From the NCBI GenBank assembly GCA_002402125.1, contig NVVG01000239.1, positions 1 through 6,187 of the forward strand: DNA of 6,187 bases, read 5' to 3'. The stretch comes from Moraxellaceae bacterium. GTDB lineage: Bacteria > Pseudomonadota > Gammaproteobacteria > Pseudomonadales > Ketobacteraceae. How positions within the stretch are numbered: the stretch's first letter is position 1; each line of letters begins with the position of its first letter. Of this stretch, positions 5,433-6,187 are shown piece by piece. The translations under genes and the position numbers were made by a program. Under the pieces are notes generated by a model, which was not told the origin of the DNA, ran no database searches, and saw only the letters and a list, made by a program, of their open reading frames with translations.

Positions 5433-5458
5433 CCTGTTTAATATTAGCAAATAAAGCT

Positions 5459-5476
5459 ACTGACATTTTTGTTAGT
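5459..5476. promoter_or_regulatory. Candidate HxlR operator in the divergent intergenic region
   Basis: ACTGAC (5459-5464) and GTTAGT (5471-5476) form a 6-bp inverted repeat with one mismatch and a 6-base T-rich centre. It is 27 bases upstream of the HxlR start and just upstream of the likely -33 region of the NmrA-like gene, so a dimer bound there could repress both directions. The symmetry is seen; regulator binding is inferred from the family and the layout. Confidence 0.45.
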
Positions 5477-5485
5477 TGGATAAGC

Positions 5486-5516
5486 TTTCGAAATAAATCA
5501 GTGGTAGATAACTTTG
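5486..5516 (+). promoter_or_regulatory. Probable Bacteroidota promoter for the NmrA-like gene
   Basis: TAACTTTG at 5509-5516 matches the -7 consensus TAnnTTTG exactly. TTTCG at 5486-5490 is a near match to the -33 TTTG, 18 bases upstream. Transcription would start near 5522, about 16 bases before the ATG at 5538. The -7 box overlaps an in-frame TTG at 5514, which therefore is unlikely to be the translation start. Confidence 0.55.
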
Positions 5517-5537
5517 CGTCAAACAAAATATAGATCT

Positions 5538-6149
5538 ATGAAAATAACAGTATTTGGCGCAACCGGAATGATAGGAAAGCCTGTTGTTCAAGAAATGATT
5601 AACGCAGGTTTTGAGGTAACCGCAATGGTAAGAGACATAAAAAAAGCAAAAACGACACTTCCTGGCGATGTAATATTAGTACAAGGAAACCTCGATAATT
5701 TAACGGATATTAAAAATGCAATTGGAGATTCTGAGGGAATATATATAAGTCTTTCTGTTCTCCCCGCATCAAAACAAACTGATTTTCACACAGAGCAAAA
5801 AGGTATTGAAAACATTCTTTTAGAAGCAAAAAAAGCTAAGATTAAATTCATTAGTTATTTATCTTCACTATTACATAAATACCAAGGAGTGGACAACTTC
5901 AATTGGTGGGTTTTTAAAATAAAAGAAAAAGCTCTTGAAAACATCAAAAACTCAGGAATACCTTATCTCTGTTTTTATCCTTCAAACTTTATGGAAGGAT
6001 TTAGCGAATCAGGATACAAGCAAGGCAAACGAATTAGTTTAGCTGGAAAAGCTAAATATCCAGTCCGTTTCATTTCTGGTACAGATTATGGAAAACAATT
6101 AGAGGTTACCCCCACCCTCATACTGTTCTCCATATGGATTCCTGGATAG
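5538..6149 (+). CDS. NmrA-like NAD(P)-binding protein (atypical SDR), 3'-disrupted, likely pseudogene
   Basis: The reading frame gives 203 residues. It starts MKITVFGATGMIGKPV, with the dinucleotide-binding GxTGxxG loop at residues 7-13 and a basic AMVRD (NADP-type) at the end of strand 2. QGNLDNLTDIKNAI, GIYISLSV, FISYLSS and YLCFYPSNFMEGF follow, as in NmrA/HSCARG-like and azoreductase-like atypical short-chain dehydrogenases. Relatives are redox sensors or NAD(P)H-dependent reductases of quinones and similar electrophiles. Family-like sequence runs through ISGTDYGKQ to about residue 190 (base 6105), where roughly another 90-100 residues would be expected. Instead a non-family tail of 13-14 residues, TPTLILFSIWIPG at its end, reaches a stop at 6147-6149 in GC-rich DNA. 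The C-terminal substrate-binding part is thus missing and the product is probably inactive. It is divergent from, and probably regulated by, the HxlR gene. The ATG at 5538 is chosen over the TTG at 5514, which lies in the promoter. Confidence 0.75.
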   Translation: MKITVFGATGMIGKPVVQEMINAGFEVTAMVRDIKKAKTTLPGDVILVQGNLDNLTDIKNAIGDSEGIYISLSVLPASKQTDFHTEQKGIENILLEAKKAKIKFISYLSSLLHKYQGVDNFNWWVFKIKEKALENIKNSGIPYLCFYPSNFMEGFSESGYKQGKRISLAGKAKYPVRFISGTDYGKQLEVTPTLILFSIWIPG

Positions 6150-6187
6150 GGAGTTTTGCCCGAATGCCAACTGCCACCGCCGCCAGA
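6106..6187. other. Foreign-looking GC-rich tail: mobile-element edge, recombination junction or assembly join
   Basis: From about 6108 to the window end GC is about 56% (45 of 80 bases counted), against roughly one third in the rest of the window, and the NmrA-like homology stops at the same place. The tail opens ACCCCCACCCTCA. On the minus strand a frame enters from the right edge and stops at TGA (6118-6120). Its 22 codons begin LAAVAVGIRAK and end ESIWRTV, which could be the C-terminus of a transposase or other gene ending near an element boundary. I do not recognise the family, and another minus-strand frame is also open down to 6099. TCCATATGGA at 6129-6138 is a perfect 10-bp palindrome. 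A copy boundary of an insertion sequence is the leading guess. Confidence 0.4.

Noticed and set aside
5433..5450. TTG start adding six residues to the HxlR regulator
   Set aside because: The ATG at 5432 follows AACAGG and gives the usual start; the extension adds nothing family-like.
5514..5537. TTG start adding eight residues to the NmrA-like protein
   Set aside because: The TTG is part of the likely -7 promoter box, and the ATG at 5538 puts the Rossmann motif at the normal N-terminal position.

Overview
The window looks like an accessory-gene stretch from a Bacteroidota chromosome, probably a marine or environmental member of the Cytophagales or Flavobacteriales. The evidence is low GC (about one third by eye), short lipoprotein signal peptides ending in a serine-cysteine lipobox, a general lack of Shine-Dalgarno sequences, and two promoters of the Bacteroidota type (TAnnTTTG at -7). 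The phylum call is inferred from these traits, not from a marker gene.

Layout. From 1 to about 5040 there are six rightward genes, each alone between its own spacers: the 3' end of a MORN-repeat protein (1-549), a small lipoprotein (707-991), a GNAT acetyltransferase (1037-1546), an exported serine hydrolase of the beta-lactamase/penicillin-binding-protein fold (1642-3018), a class I SAM methyltransferase (3157-3780) and a larger orphan lipoprotein (3860-4903). Then comes a divergent pair: an HxlR-type regulator on the minus strand (5043-5432) and an NmrA-like NAD(P)-binding protein on the plus strand (from 5538). The shared 105-bp gap holds an operator-like inverted repeat and a promoter. 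The NmrA-like gene loses homology to its family near 6105, where composition jumps to about 56% GC. The last 80 bases look foreign: a mobile-element edge, a recombination junction or an assembly join.

The most interesting signal is in the spacers. Three (551-687, 3011-3137, 4908-5039) are diverged copies of one element of about 115-130 bp. Each has a CTAA near its 5' end, an inner core CTAT...CTTCG-gAAAAC-ATC, and a CGTT 33-34 bases after the core. A fourth, shorter spacer (3783-3855) has the same ends around a three-tier nested palindrome. Two more junctions (975-1020 and 1550-1615) share CAAATAAACA followed by a GTTATAT boundary and are also palindromic. With one unrelated gene per unit, almost all in one orientation, this resembles a gene-cassette array with attC-like recombination sites. 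No integrase is in the window and the classical GTTRRRY core is only partly met, so a dispersed structured repeat family remains a real alternative.

The six single genes show no shared pathway; they read as independently acquired accessory functions. Only the HxlR/NmrA pair looks functionally linked, as a regulator and its probable target. No tRNA, rRNA, CRISPR array, origin or convincing U-tract terminator was seen. No stretch over 300 bases lacks a gene.
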